Of a stretch of 64,000 nucleotides of DNA, positions 31,043 to 38,887 are shown one piece after another (position 1 is the stretch's first letter; each line of letters begins with the position of its first letter). The DNA comes from Coprococcus sp. (GTDB taxonomy: Bacteria; Bacillota; Clostridia; Lachnospirales; Lachnospiraceae): assembly GCA_017935345.1 (NCBI GenBank), contig JAGBHU010000038.1, positions 114,302 through 178,301 on the forward strand. The letters run 5' to 3'. The position numbers and the translations under genes are program-made. The notes beneath the pieces were generated by a model. That model did not search any database and was not told the origin of the DNA. It worked only from the letters and a program-made list of their open reading frames with translations.

Positions 31043-31271
31043 GCCGTTACCTCCATTCAAAGTCTTTTCTCTAATTCTTTGCTTCAAGTCTTTTTAAAGT
31101 CTTTGTGTGAAGCTTTTATTTTTAATCTTTCTCTTATATTCCGCACTAGTATACCAAAAAATGAAGCTTTGTGCCACATAAAGTGATAATTTTTAAAAAA
31201 AATTAGTTTGTTAACCATATGTCATATGCGATTTTCCGATTGCAGCCATCTGATTCGTGCTTTTAAATGGA

Positions 31272-31303
31272 AAAGGCAGCTGCCATCTATGGCTGCTGCC
31301 TTT
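31272..31303 (-). terminator. intrinsic terminator after the coat-like gene
   Basis: AAAGGCAGC-TGCC and GGC-T-GCTGCCTTT form a stem of about 13 bp with a short loop. TTTTCC and then ATTTAAAA follow on the minus strand. It is 19 bases from the stop at 31322. Confidence 0.75.
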
Positions 31304-31321
31304 CATATCTATTGGCACATC

Positions 31322-31780
31322 TTATGCCATCGCATTTGCGGTTTTGTATTTGTATAACATCTCTGCGTGGTTCTGTTCTTCAATCTGTATATCTGCCAAT
31401 AACTTACGGACTTTAGAATCTCCAAATACAAAGACATCCGTATTATACTCTCCTGAAACCAGCTTCTCGGATGCAATACAATCTGTAGCAAGGAAGCAGT
31501 CCGACTTCTTGTCCTCTGACTCCTCTGTCATACTGTAGGTTGCCTTTGGCTGATAATTTTCGCCATCGCTGTCATTACAATTTACAGATGGTACGGTACC
31601 GTTGATAACCTGCTCCAAGGAATCATAATGCTGCTGTTCTTTCTGCTTTAGTGTTTCAAACAACTGTTTCAACTCAGGGTCCTTTGCCTGCTGTTTATAC
31701 CTTTCGTACTTCTCGATACATTCCTTCTCCTGTGTCTGCAAATCCTTCAAAACGGAAATCTCCTTTTCCTTCAGCTGCAT
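31322..31780 (-). CDS. spore coat (CotF-like) ferritin-fold protein
   Basis: 152 residues, all-helical by composition. The first half (LKDLQTQEKECIEKYERYKQQ and LKQKEQQHYDSLEQVING) and the last helix (LLADIQIEEQNHAEMLYKYK) carry the paired Glu/His pattern of a ferritin-like four-helix bundle, as in CotF-type coat proteins of spore formers. A Cys/Asp-containing loop of about 50 residues separates the helices. A role in the spore coat is inferred from family use; metal binding is not proven here. Confidence 0.6.
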   Translation of the reverse strand: MQLKEKEISVLKDLQTQEKECIEKYERYKQQAKDPELKQLFETLKQKEQQHYDSLEQVINGTVPSVNCNDSDGENYQPKATYSMTEESEDKKSDCFLATDCIASEKLVSGEYNTDVFVFGDSKVRKLLADIQIEEQNHAEMLYKYKTANAMA

Positions 31781-32087
31781 ATTTTTACACCTCCGATTAT
31801 TTTTCTATTACAAGGATATAAACAGTATTTACCATTTTTAGCTTTTTATACCTGTACACCCGTAAAATGCAAAAATCCCATCGGTATTAAGCGGAGGCTT
31901 ATAGGAAAAAATAAATTTTACCGTTGGCATATAGCAGATTTTACCTTGATGTTGTATAATTAAAATGGGGTTTGTTTTAAGCGGGAAATGTGCTTTTCTG
32001 CAACCCCGATTTTGAATAAATCACTCCGTAATCAAGATTTACAAGGCTGACAGAAAGCCCAAAAACTATATATAAGGAGAATCCAAA
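31781..32087. other. intergenic region between divergent coat-like and lipoprotein genes
   Basis: 307 bases. A TATAAT box lies at 31955-31960 on the plus strand but has no good -35 partner 17 bases upstream. The ribosome-binding site AAGGAG of the 32088 gene is near the right end. I see no RNA gene or further ORF. The spore-type promoter expected for the coat-like gene could not be located by eye. Confidence 0.45.
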
Positions 32088-33188
32088 ATGAAAAAAATGA
32101 ATTTGAAAAATGTCCTTACATTTGCCCTTTCCGGTGTTTTGGCAGCATCACTTCTCGTCGGATGCGGCGCACAGCAGTCCTCCGAGACTACGCAGTCCGC
32201 AGCCGATAACAAGACGGCGGGAACCGTTCTTCTAAGCGTGAATCCTGAAATTGAAGTAGAATACGATGACAACGGACTGATTTTAGCGATTGAAGGGGTC
32301 AATGATGACGGCAAGAGCATTGTTACCGGATTTGAGGAATACAAAGGCAAGGACTGTCGGACAGTAGTAAATGAACTTGTCAAGGAAATTTATGAAGCCG
32401 GTTATTTCAGCAAAACTGTGGGCGGTCATACGAAGAACATCGTTCTGAAGCTGGAAGAAGGCTCTGCTTATCCCGATGACGATTTTCTGGAAAAAGTTGC
32501 CGAGGGTGTCCGTGAAACCGTAACGACCTGCGGTATTAATTCCAGTGTTATGACGGTGCAGGCGGATGATCTGGATGGCGAAGGCCTCATTGGTCAGGAG
32601 AAAGCAAAGGAACTGGTTCTGGCACAGCTTGGTCTGACCTCTGCTTCCTTCAACAACCACGAGTACGAACTGGACGACGGTGTGTATGAGTTTGTGTTTT
32701 CCGCCAACGGCATTGAGTATGAGTATGAAGTAGACGCTCATACCGGTAAGATCCTGGAGGCTGACTTCGACGGAAACGATGACTGGGATGACCTCGACAA
32801 ATGGGATAACTGGGATGACGACAACGATGACCGGGATGACGACAACGACGACCGGGATGACGACAACGACGACCGGGATGACGACAACGACGACTGGGAT
32901 GACGACAACGACGACCGGGATGACAATCAGGACGATGATCGGGATGACGACAACGACGACTGGGATGACAATCAGTACGATGACCGGGATGACAGTCAGG
33001 ATGATGACAACGACAACTGGGATGACAATCAGTACGATGACCGGGATGACGACAACGACGACTGGGATGACAATCTGGACGATGACCAGGATGATGACAA
33101 CGACGACTGGGATGACAATCTGGACGATGACCGGGATGATGACAACGATGACTGGGATGACAACAACGATGACCGGGATGATGACTAA
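32088..33188 (+). CDS. lipoprotein with RsgI-like, PepSY and Asp-rich repeat regions
   Basis: 366 residues. A lipoprotein signal ends in LLVGC at about residue 26. Residues about 45-165 (LLSVNPEIEVEYDDNGLIL onward) resemble the middle domain of RsgI-family anti-sigma factors. Residues about 175-225 (EKAKELVLAQLGLT, then YEYEVDAHTGKIL) match a PepSY domain. Residues about 228-366 are an Asp-rich low-complexity tail built on a 7-residue theme, RDDDNDD or WDDNQYD. Its role is unknown; binding of Ca2+ or other cations by the tail is a guess. The codons are clearly GC-richer than those of the neighbours, which hints at recent arrival or repeat expansion. The start follows AAGGAGAATCC. Confidence 0.8.
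   Translation: MKKMNLKNVLTFALSGVLAASLLVGCGAQQSSETTQSAADNKTAGTVLLSVNPEIEVEYDDNGLILAIEGVNDDGKSIVTGFEEYKGKDCRTVVNELVKEIYEAGYFSKTVGGHTKNIVLKLEEGSAYPDDDFLEKVAEGVRETVTTCGINSSVMTVQADDLDGEGLIGQEKAKELVLAQLGLTSASFNNHEYELDDGVYEFVFSANGIEYEYEVDAHTGKILEADFDGNDDWDDLDKWDNWDDDNDDRDDDNDDRDDDNDDRDDDNDDWDDDNDDRDDNQDDDRDDDNDDWDDNQYDDRDDSQDDDNDNWDDNQYDDRDDDNDDWDDNLDDDQDDDNDDWDDNLDDDRDDDNDDWDDNNDDRDDD
32775..33186 (+). repeat. short tandem coding repeat (Asp-rich heptads)
   Basis: About 20 diverged copies of a 21-base theme (GATGACGACAACGACGACCGG and variants with TGG for CGG), coding for Asp-rich heptads. The purine-rich pattern keeps other frames open across the same stretch, which creates false ORFs on both strands. 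Confidence 0.85.
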
Positions 33189-33241
33189 TCTCCCGATGAT
33201 CCCGATGAAAAAGTGAATTGAACGAAACGACAAAAATGAAG

Positions 33242-33284
33242 AAACTCTATGTGAATGATTTCTCAAACACATAGAGTTTTTCAT
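33242..33284 (+). terminator. intrinsic terminator after the Asp-rich lipoprotein gene
   Basis: AAACTCTATGTG (33242-33253) and CACATAGAGTTT (33268-33279) form a 12-bp stem with a 14-base loop, followed by TTTC. Confidence 0.85.
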
Positions 33285-33333
33285 TTTCCGTTTATCCGAC
33301 AAAAGTCATAATCTCCTGAATGTTTCCTTATGG

Positions 33334-33357
33334 CCCACGGCCTTTAAGCCGATGGGG
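33334..33357. other. CCCACGGC-TTTAA-GCCGATGGG hairpin, resembles an IS200/IS605-type end
   Basis: CCCA-CGGC pairs with GCCG-A-TGGG (one bulged A) around a short TTTAA-containing loop. Hairpins of the form CCCACGGCTTTAGCCGTGGG are familiar at the ends, or the guide-RNA region, of IS200/IS605 elements carrying tnpB. No tnpA or tnpB is present, so at most this is a relic. It could equally be a weak terminator for the hsp20 genes. Confidence 0.3.
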
Positions 33358-33363
33358 TTTATA

Positions 33364-33834
33364 TTATTCAATGGCAATATATTTTTTTTGCTCTACCGCA
33401 GGTTTGGCTTCCTTCTTTGGTACTGTCAGTTTTAATACGCCATGCTTCAGGGATGCCTTGATGTCCTCCTGTGTAATATCCTTTCCTACATAAAAGCTTC
33501 TCTGGCAGGCTTCCATGATACGTTCCCTTCTGATATAGGTTCCCTTATCCTTATCAGAAGCCTCTGTTTCGTCCTGCTTTGCCGCACTGATTGTCAGATA
33601 TCCGTTTTCAAGCTCTGCCTTAATCTCTTCTTTCTTAAATCCCGGCAAATCAATCTTCAAAATATATTCATTCTTTGTCTCTTTCACATCTGTATTCATC
33701 ACATTTCTTGCTCTGCGATGCTCCAGGTTTTTCTTTGCAGGCTTCTTTGCACTGCTGCCGTCAAACCATGGGTCATCAAAAAACAAGTCAAAATCATCAA
33801 AAAAATCTTTTCCAAATACATCAGGCATATACAT
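33364..33834 (-). CDS. small heat-shock protein Hsp20, second of a pair
   Basis: 156 residues. ATP-independent holdase that binds unfolding proteins. It has an alpha-crystallin domain (about 45-140) with DLPGFKKEEIKAELENGYLTI, then the conserved end GVLKLTVPK. The N-terminal arm contains several Asp/Phe clusters (FFDDFDLFFDDPWF). It lies 13 bases after the first Hsp20 gene and shares its CIRCE promoter. Identity to the partner is moderate, so this is an old duplication. Confidence 0.92.
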   Translation of the reverse strand: MYMPDVFGKDFFDDFDLFFDDPWFDGSSAKKPAKKNLEHRRARNVMNTDVKETKNEYILKIDLPGFKKEEIKAELENGYLTISAAKQDETEASDKDKGTYIRRERIMEACQRSFYVGKDITQEDIKASLKHGVLKLTVPKKEAKPAVEQKKYIAIE

Positions 33835-33847
33835 AACATTTTCCTCC

Positions 33848-34264
33848 TTATCCTTCTATTGCGATATATTGCTTTGTTTCCACAGCCGGCTTAGGCTCTT
33901 TCTTTGGAATAACCAGTTTTAAGGTTCCATCCTCAAATTTCGCCTTGATATCTTCCTGTGTAACATCCTCGCCTACATAGAAGCTTCTGCTGGCACTTCC
34001 GTAATATCTCTCCTTACGAATATATTTTCCGTCTTCCTGCTTTTCTTCTTTATCCGAACTTGTAGAAACATTAACTGTCAAATATCCGTCTTTCAGCTCT
34101 GCTTTAACGTTTTCCTTGCTGATACCGGGTACATCCATCGTAACCAGATATCCCTGTTCATTTTCCTGAACATCCGTCTTTAACATACCGTTTGTGGTAT
34201 ATCCGCCAAAAGGTTCAAAATAATCATTAAAAAATTTTCCTCCAAAAATACTAGGCATCATCAT
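33848..34264 (-). CDS. small heat-shock protein Hsp20, first of a pair
   Basis: 138 residues. Alpha-crystallin domain from about 25 to 125 with DVPGISKENVKAELKDGYLTV, EDVTQEDIKAKFEDG and the closing GTLKLVIPK. Three ATGs in a row open the gene after AAAGGAGAG; I use the first. Transcription starts from a promoter overlapped by a CIRCE element, so it is in the HrcA regulon together with clpB. Confidence 0.93.
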   Translation of the reverse strand: MMMPSIFGGKFFNDYFEPFGGYTTNGMLKTDVQENEQGYLVTMDVPGISKENVKAELKDGYLTVNVSTSSDKEEKQEDGKYIRKERYYGSASRSFYVGEDVTQEDIKAKFEDGTLKLVIPKKEPKPAVETKQYIAIEG

Positions 34265-34358
34265 AAGTCATCTCTCCTTTCAAATTATATAATAGGTGAT
34301 GTCAAATGTTGCTGAACCGGGGAAATATTCTTTACTGTATTTCCTTTGTTCTGTATCT

Positions 34359-34387
34359 GTTATACCACTTTTATTAGCACTCGTCAA
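34359..34387 (-). promoter_or_regulatory. hsp20 promoter with the -35 box inside CIRCE
   Basis: TTGACG (34387-34382), 17-base spacer and TATAAC (34364-34359) on the minus strand, the same geometry as at clpB. Confidence 0.8.
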
Positions 34388-34400
34388 TAGTGAGTGCTAA
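34374..34400. promoter_or_regulatory. CIRCE operator (HrcA site) upstream of the hsp20 pair
   Basis: TTAGCACTC, spacer GTCAATAGT, GAGTGCTAA. Spacer and flanks match the clpB copy over about 38 bp. The right arm overlaps the stop codon (34397-34399) of the upstream gene. Confidence 0.95.
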
Positions 34401-35338
34401 TAATTTTTGTGAAAAGTTTGTGTCCTCTCTTCTATATCGTTACAGTCGAGGATTCGGATATAATGATTGGCTTCACGCAATACATGGTCTGCCAGTAACG
34501 GTAAGATAACAGATGCAATTTTACAATCCAAAATTCCTTCTGCTCCGGCAGCCTTAAAATCCCGATACCGCAATGTCTCCTCCAGCGATTTCCGTGTTAA
34601 ATCGTCCATCGTTCTTGCATCCTGCAGCTTTGCCATTTCTAACAGTTCATTATACGCTGTCGCGAAATTGTCCGCAGTATCAATTAACTGCTCTTCCGAC
34701 GGGTCAAGCAGACCACGGATAAACAATGCATGTTCCATCATAATCTGATTCCAGAATTTTTCCTGTCTATACGGATTTTGATACGATATTCCTCTATTTT
34801 GTCTTAACTCCATCAACGTACGACGATATAATTTTGCTTCACGCAAAATATGTTGTATCAAAAGCGGATAATTTGCCGTAAAAAGTCTTCCTGCTTTTAC
34901 TTCCTCTAATATACATTCTTTAAAATCAATCAGACCATTCAGCAAAACAACCGCCCTTTCATTTAACTGGTTAACTGTTTGGACTAAAGTCCTCAATCTT
35001 TGCTGACTGCATTCATTTCCCGATTGTAACTTTTGTTCCATAACGGAAATATCGGTGTCAATCGGTATACCGGTTAGACAATTCGTCCGTTTTTCCGCAG
35101 GAACAGTAAACTGTGTTACCAGCTCATCCGAATGGGTAATACAATTGCCAATAATGCCATCACTGATTTCTACGGTCTTCTTTAAAAGCTTTTCAAACTG
35201 CTCACGGAAATACTCTGCCTTCTGTATCCATGCTGTCTCCTTACATGGAAATCCCGCTTCTAAAAACAATGCATGTTCTTTCATAATTCTGGAAAAAAAT
35301 AAATGCGTTTCTAATGAATTTTTGACATAATTTCTCAT
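34397..35338 (-). CDS. DUF2935 protein (two helical bundles)
   Basis: 313 residues made of two similar halves. Each begins with an EHALFL/EHALFI segment (near residues 20 and 202) and later has a LxxHxLREAxxY segment (near 162 and 288). This is the DUF2935 pattern. The paired Glu and His residues suggest a four-helix bundle that could hold metal, but no function is established. The stop codon is part of the CIRCE of the next operon, so transcripts of this gene run into the hsp20 genes unless terminated there. Confidence 0.85.
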   Translation of the reverse strand: MRNYVKNSLETHLFFSRIMKEHALFLEAGFPCKETAWIQKAEYFREQFEKLLKKTVEISDGIIGNCITHSDELVTQFTVPAEKRTNCLTGIPIDTDISVMEQKLQSGNECSQQRLRTLVQTVNQLNERAVVLLNGLIDFKECILEEVKAGRLFTANYPLLIQHILREAKLYRRTLMELRQNRGISYQNPYRQEKFWNQIMMEHALFIRGLLDPSEEQLIDTADNFATAYNELLEMAKLQDARTMDDLTRKSLEETLRYRDFKAAGAEGILDCKIASVILPLLADHVLREANHYIRILDCNDIEERTQTFHKNY

Positions 35339-35466
35339 AATAAATCATACCTTTATATTTTAATATTCATTTTATAATATGCTTCTCATTTATTTCCTCC
35401 ACTTATATATTGTCCAACCGGTATGAATGGACCAAAACCACATCAGGCTTGCATGCTTGGGCTGCT

Positions 35467-35595
35467 TTATTTTTTCCGGGTGCCCGAATTAATGATGCCT
35501 TTCTGAATCTTAAGCATTGTATTCGCCCCCTCGACATTCATTCTTGAAAGAATAAGCATGATTATTACATCCAGAATCAAAGGTACATTGATTGC
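35467..35595 (-). pseudogene. possible coding remnant, in frame behind lacZ
   Basis: Beyond the lacZ TGA the same frame stays open for 42 codons to a TAA at 35467. The product is hydrophobic first (VPLILDVIIMLILSRM) and then basic (GTRKK), like the tail of a sugar transporter. There is no start with a ribosome-binding site. It may be the last part of a deleted transporter gene, or chance. Confidence 0.25.
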
Positions 35596-38500
35596 TCAGG
35601 AGAACACGCCATAAAGGTTCTCATTTACAAAAGGAACCAGCTTAAAATGAAAATGAAATGCCTCTTCATCCAAACGATATCTCTCCATTACCTGGGGGCC
35701 GCAACTGTTTGAGCCGATACCATTTAACCGATAATCAACACATAATACTGTACTGCCTGACTCCACCAACTGATAATTATGCCCCTTTGTCTCCAGCTCC
35801 TCCTGCGTATATACAGACGCATTGAAAGAAAATGCCTGCTCTGCCGCTACAGCGAAACCAAACTGTTCGTTATAAAGCTCTACATAGTCACAATCATAAT
35901 GGCTTCCATTCTCCTGTGGCCGGATATAATCCTCATGAAGTTCTCTGACCGTTGCATGATATAATCCGTGGCTTGCGGCTCTATGTTTGTCCCTGTAGCT
36001 TTCTGACGGTCCATATCCATAATAAGAAACATTTTCAAGCTTATTATTTAAGAACATACGGACACCGAATCTTGGTAGCTCCGGAAATTCCGGATTTTTC
36101 ACAACAGCAATCCGTGATTTGATTCCACCCCTGTTATCAATAGTCCAAGTCACATCAACATCCATGATCCGCTGAACCGTCGCTGCCGAAACCGACATTA
36201 CACTGCTGATTTCAATATCCTCCTTCGTTCGGCAAACAACTGTCTTATACGCTCTCACATATGCTTCGTTATAATGTGCTTTTTTCCACTCAAGCTTTAT
36301 ATACATGTCATTATCCGTAGGTGCCCGCCAAATATTGATCTCCATAGGCTTATCCAGATACTCTCTTCCCGCATAATTGATGCTTTCAAACATACCCGTT
36401 CTTTTGTTATACGTGTAAGCAAAGTCTGTTCCCTTTAAAAGAACCCTGCAGTCTGTTTCAACAACATCAATGCCTGTATCTGCATCAAGCTTCTGATTCA
36501 GCCAATTTACCGCTATCTGATTTCTGCCATCTGTATTCTTCAAAAGCAATTCGTCAAAACCTAACACATATCCTTCAGGAATCAAAGCCATTTGCTTCTT
36601 TAATCTGTATATCACCTTAAGATATACCCGCCCACTCTTTGGAACTTCTATATCTAATATAGTTGCCGCATCCTCATGGGGTGCTACTGAAAATGCAGGA
36701 ATATTTCCTGCCGCCGCTTTTATTCCGTCACAGCTTACCTCATAACTGATATCCACATAATCCTTCAAATCATCAAAATCCATATAGTTATGAAGTACAA
36801 GCTGCTTTGTTTTGGCACTATAGGATACAACTCTTGCCGGTCTGTAAACATTCTTATATTCTAAAAGTGACGTATGCGGTCTGCGGTCAGGATAAACCAA
36901 TCCATCCATACAGAAGTTTCCATCATGGATGATTTCACCATGGTCGCCGCCATAGTAATATCTTGTCTTTCCATTTTCCGCAGTACCATGGTCAATCGCA
37001 TGGTCACACCACTCCCAAACGAAACCGCCACACATCAAATCATTTTTCTGAATCAACCAAAAATAGTCTTCAAAATCCCCGGGACCGTTTCCCATCGCAT
37101 GACAATACTCAACTAAAAGGAACGGCTTACTTCCGTCTTTCTCAAGATATTCTTCAATCTCTTCAAATGACGGATACATTCTGCTGTATAAATCAAGATG
37201 CTCATAGTGATATGTCACATCATAGTTACGGTATCTGGCACTTTCGTACTGTGTAAGTCTTTCAGCATCAAATGTCTTTGTCCATTGCAGGGCCTTCTCG
37301 AAATTACAGCCGTAAGCACTTTCATTTCCCATTGACCACATAACAATACTTGGTCTGTTCTTATCACGCTGAACCATTAACTGAACACGGTCAACAATCG
37401 CCTCTTCCCATGCCGGATTATCTGCAAGCTGCTCATTCCAACCCTTGAATCGGTTATAATCCGTATCTTCTTTATAATAAATCATACATGGTCCATGCGC
37501 TTCAAGGTCCGCTTCGTCGATTACCATAAATCCATATTTATCACAAAGCTGATAGAAATATGGTGCATTCGGATAATGACTGGAACGAATCGCATTGAAG
37601 TTATGCTGTTTCATCAGGGTAAGGTCCGTCATAAGCTGCTCCATGCTGATTGTGAAACCGGTCTTGGGATCAGAATCATGGCGGTTAACACCTCTGAACT
37701 TTATCTTCTGTCCATTGAAACAGATGACCTTATCCTTAATTTCAATTGTTCTAAATCCAATATAATCAACGATTACTTCGTATTCTGTTTCCATGACCAA
37801 TGTGTACAGATATGGATTTTCCGTATTCCAAAGTTCAGGTTCGGCTACCTCCAAAACAACCGTTCCATCCGATGCAGCTACTGTTTCGGCAACGACTGCT
37901 CCGTTTTTATCCTCAACTGTTACCTTTGTAACCGCTGCCCTGTCAAATGTAAGCTTAAGATTTACTCTTGCCTTATCTGCTGCTATTTCTGTGGTAATTC
38001 TATAATCCCGCACTGCCTGCTCCGGCCTCTTCAAAAGATATACATCTCTGAAAATACCACTCATACGAAACTTGTCCTGGTCCTCCAGATAAGAACCGTC
38101 ACACCATTTCAAAACCAAAACGGCTATGGTATTTTTTCCTTCTTCTATGACAGAGGTTACATCAAATTCACTGGTTGCGTGTGATACCTGACTGTAACCA
38201 ACATATACTCCATTCAGCCATACATAAAAGCATGAATCCACACCTTCAAAGTTTAAGAATGCCTTTTCCGCCTTTGCATCCCTCTTATAATCAAATGCAT
38301 AAACATATGCTCCGCAAGGTATGTCCTGTGGTACATATGGCGGGTCAAATGGAAACGGATATCTGATGTTGGTATACTGATGCGAATCATATCCCGCCAT
38401 CTGCCATACGCCGGGTACATTGATTTCATCAAAATCCGAAGTATCATATCCTTTTTCATAAAATGCATCCTGCACGTCGTAGATACTTTCAAAATATCGG

Positions 38501-38658
38501 AACTTCCATGTCCCATTCAAAAGCTGCATACGGTCCGATTCCTCACGATGCCCGACAAGATTATCCATTCTCCCGGATGCCGGAATATAATAACTTCTTG
38601 CCGGCATCGTGTTTTCGTGTAACACATTCAAATCCTCATAATAACGTGGTACTATCAT
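35596..38658 (-). CDS. lacZ: beta-galactosidase, glycoside hydrolase family 2
   Basis: 1,020 residues, the length of LacZ-type enzymes. Hydrolyses terminal beta-D-galactosides such as lactose. Domains in order: sugar-binding jelly roll (about 45-210), Ig-like (215-305), TIM barrel (310-600), and the C-terminal beta-sandwich (about 735-1015). The acid/base Glu446 is in WSMGNESAYG and the nucleophile Glu517 in LLVEYCHAMGNG. There is no signal peptide, so it is cytosolic and needs an imported substrate. It is divergent from an AraC-type regulator, with a shared candidate operator at 38799-38848. Confidence 0.95.
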   Translation of the reverse strand: MIVPRYYEDLNVLHENTMPARSYYIPASGRMDNLVGHREESDRMQLLNGTWKFRYFESIYDVQDAFYEKGYDTSDFDEINVPGVWQMAGYDSHQYTNIRYPFPFDPPYVPQDIPCGAYVYAFDYKRDAKAEKAFLNFEGVDSCFYVWLNGVYVGYSQVSHATSEFDVTSVIEEGKNTIAVLVLKWCDGSYLEDQDKFRMSGIFRDVYLLKRPEQAVRDYRITTEIAADKARVNLKLTFDRAAVTKVTVEDKNGAVVAETVAASDGTVVLEVAEPELWNTENPYLYTLVMETEYEVIVDYIGFRTIEIKDKVICFNGQKIKFRGVNRHDSDPKTGFTISMEQLMTDLTLMKQHNFNAIRSSHYPNAPYFYQLCDKYGFMVIDEADLEAHGPCMIYYKEDTDYNRFKGWNEQLADNPAWEEAIVDRVQLMVQRDKNRPSIVMWSMGNESAYGCNFEKALQWTKTFDAERLTQYESARYRNYDVTYHYEHLDLYSRMYPSFEEIEEYLEKDGSKPFLLVEYCHAMGNGPGDFEDYFWLIQKNDLMCGGFVWEWCDHAIDHGTAENGKTRYYYGGDHGEIIHDGNFCMDGLVYPDRRPHTSLLEYKNVYRPARVVSYSAKTKQLVLHNYMDFDDLKDYVDISYEVSCDGIKAAAGNIPAFSVAPHEDAATILDIEVPKSGRVYLKVIYRLKKQMALIPEGYVLGFDELLLKNTDGRNQIAVNWLNQKLDADTGIDVVETDCRVLLKGTDFAYTYNKRTGMFESINYAGREYLDKPMEINIWRAPTDNDMYIKLEWKKAHYNEAYVRAYKTVVCRTKEDIEISSVMSVSAATVQRIMDVDVTWTIDNRGGIKSRIAVVKNPEFPELPRFGVRMFLNNKLENVSYYGYGPSESYRDKHRAASHGLYHATVRELHEDYIRPQENGSHYDCDYVELYNEQFGFAVAAEQAFSFNASVYTQEELETKGHNYQLVESGSTVLCVDYRLNGIGSNSCGPQVMERYRLDEEAFHFHFKLVPFVNENLYGVFS

Positions 38659-38789
38659 TTGGCTGCCTCCTATACATTAAATTGCTTTGCTACAAAGCTG
38701 ATTCCTTAAATTATTCTTGTTGTCCAACTCTAAACATTACTTTTGTTGAACCATATTTCCATTACCTTCCACCTGATTTCCATGGTCTA

Positions 38790-38818
38790 ATTATACGTTT
38801 TTGTGCATTTTTCGTCCA
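38790..38818 (-). promoter_or_regulatory. lacZ promoter
   Basis: TGGACG (38818-38813), 17-base spacer, TATAAT (38795-38790) on the minus strand. The spacer contains ATGCACAAAA. The weak -35 box suits an activator-dependent promoter. Confidence 0.65.
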
Positions 38819-38848
38819 TAAACAAACATAGACAAAACATGCACAAAA
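38799..38848. promoter_or_regulatory. symmetric candidate operator between lacZ and araC-type gene
   Basis: TTTTGTGCAT (38799-38808) and ATGCACAAAA (38839-38848) are perfect inverted copies 30 bases apart. Each lies in the spacer between -35 and -10 of one of the two divergent promoters. Confidence 0.55.
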
Positions 38849-38857
38849 TGATACAAT
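38829..38857 (+). promoter_or_regulatory. promoter of the AraC-type regulator
   Basis: TAGACA (38829-38834), 17-base spacer and TACAAT (38852-38857), 30 bases before the chosen TTG start. Confidence 0.6.
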
Positions 38858-38887
38858 ATACAAAAATTCAAATTGGAGGTGGCTCAC

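Noticed and set aside
32775..33186. CRISPR-like regularity of short repeats
   Set aside because: The repeats are contiguous coding heptads without unique spacers, and no cas genes are present.
32283..33302. Long minus-strand and shifted plus-strand frames over the Asp-rich tail
   Set aside because: Products such as VIPVIVVVIPVIV and TGMTTTTTGM are mere translations of the short tandem repeat; only the lipoprotein frame has a signal sequence and a ribosome-binding site.
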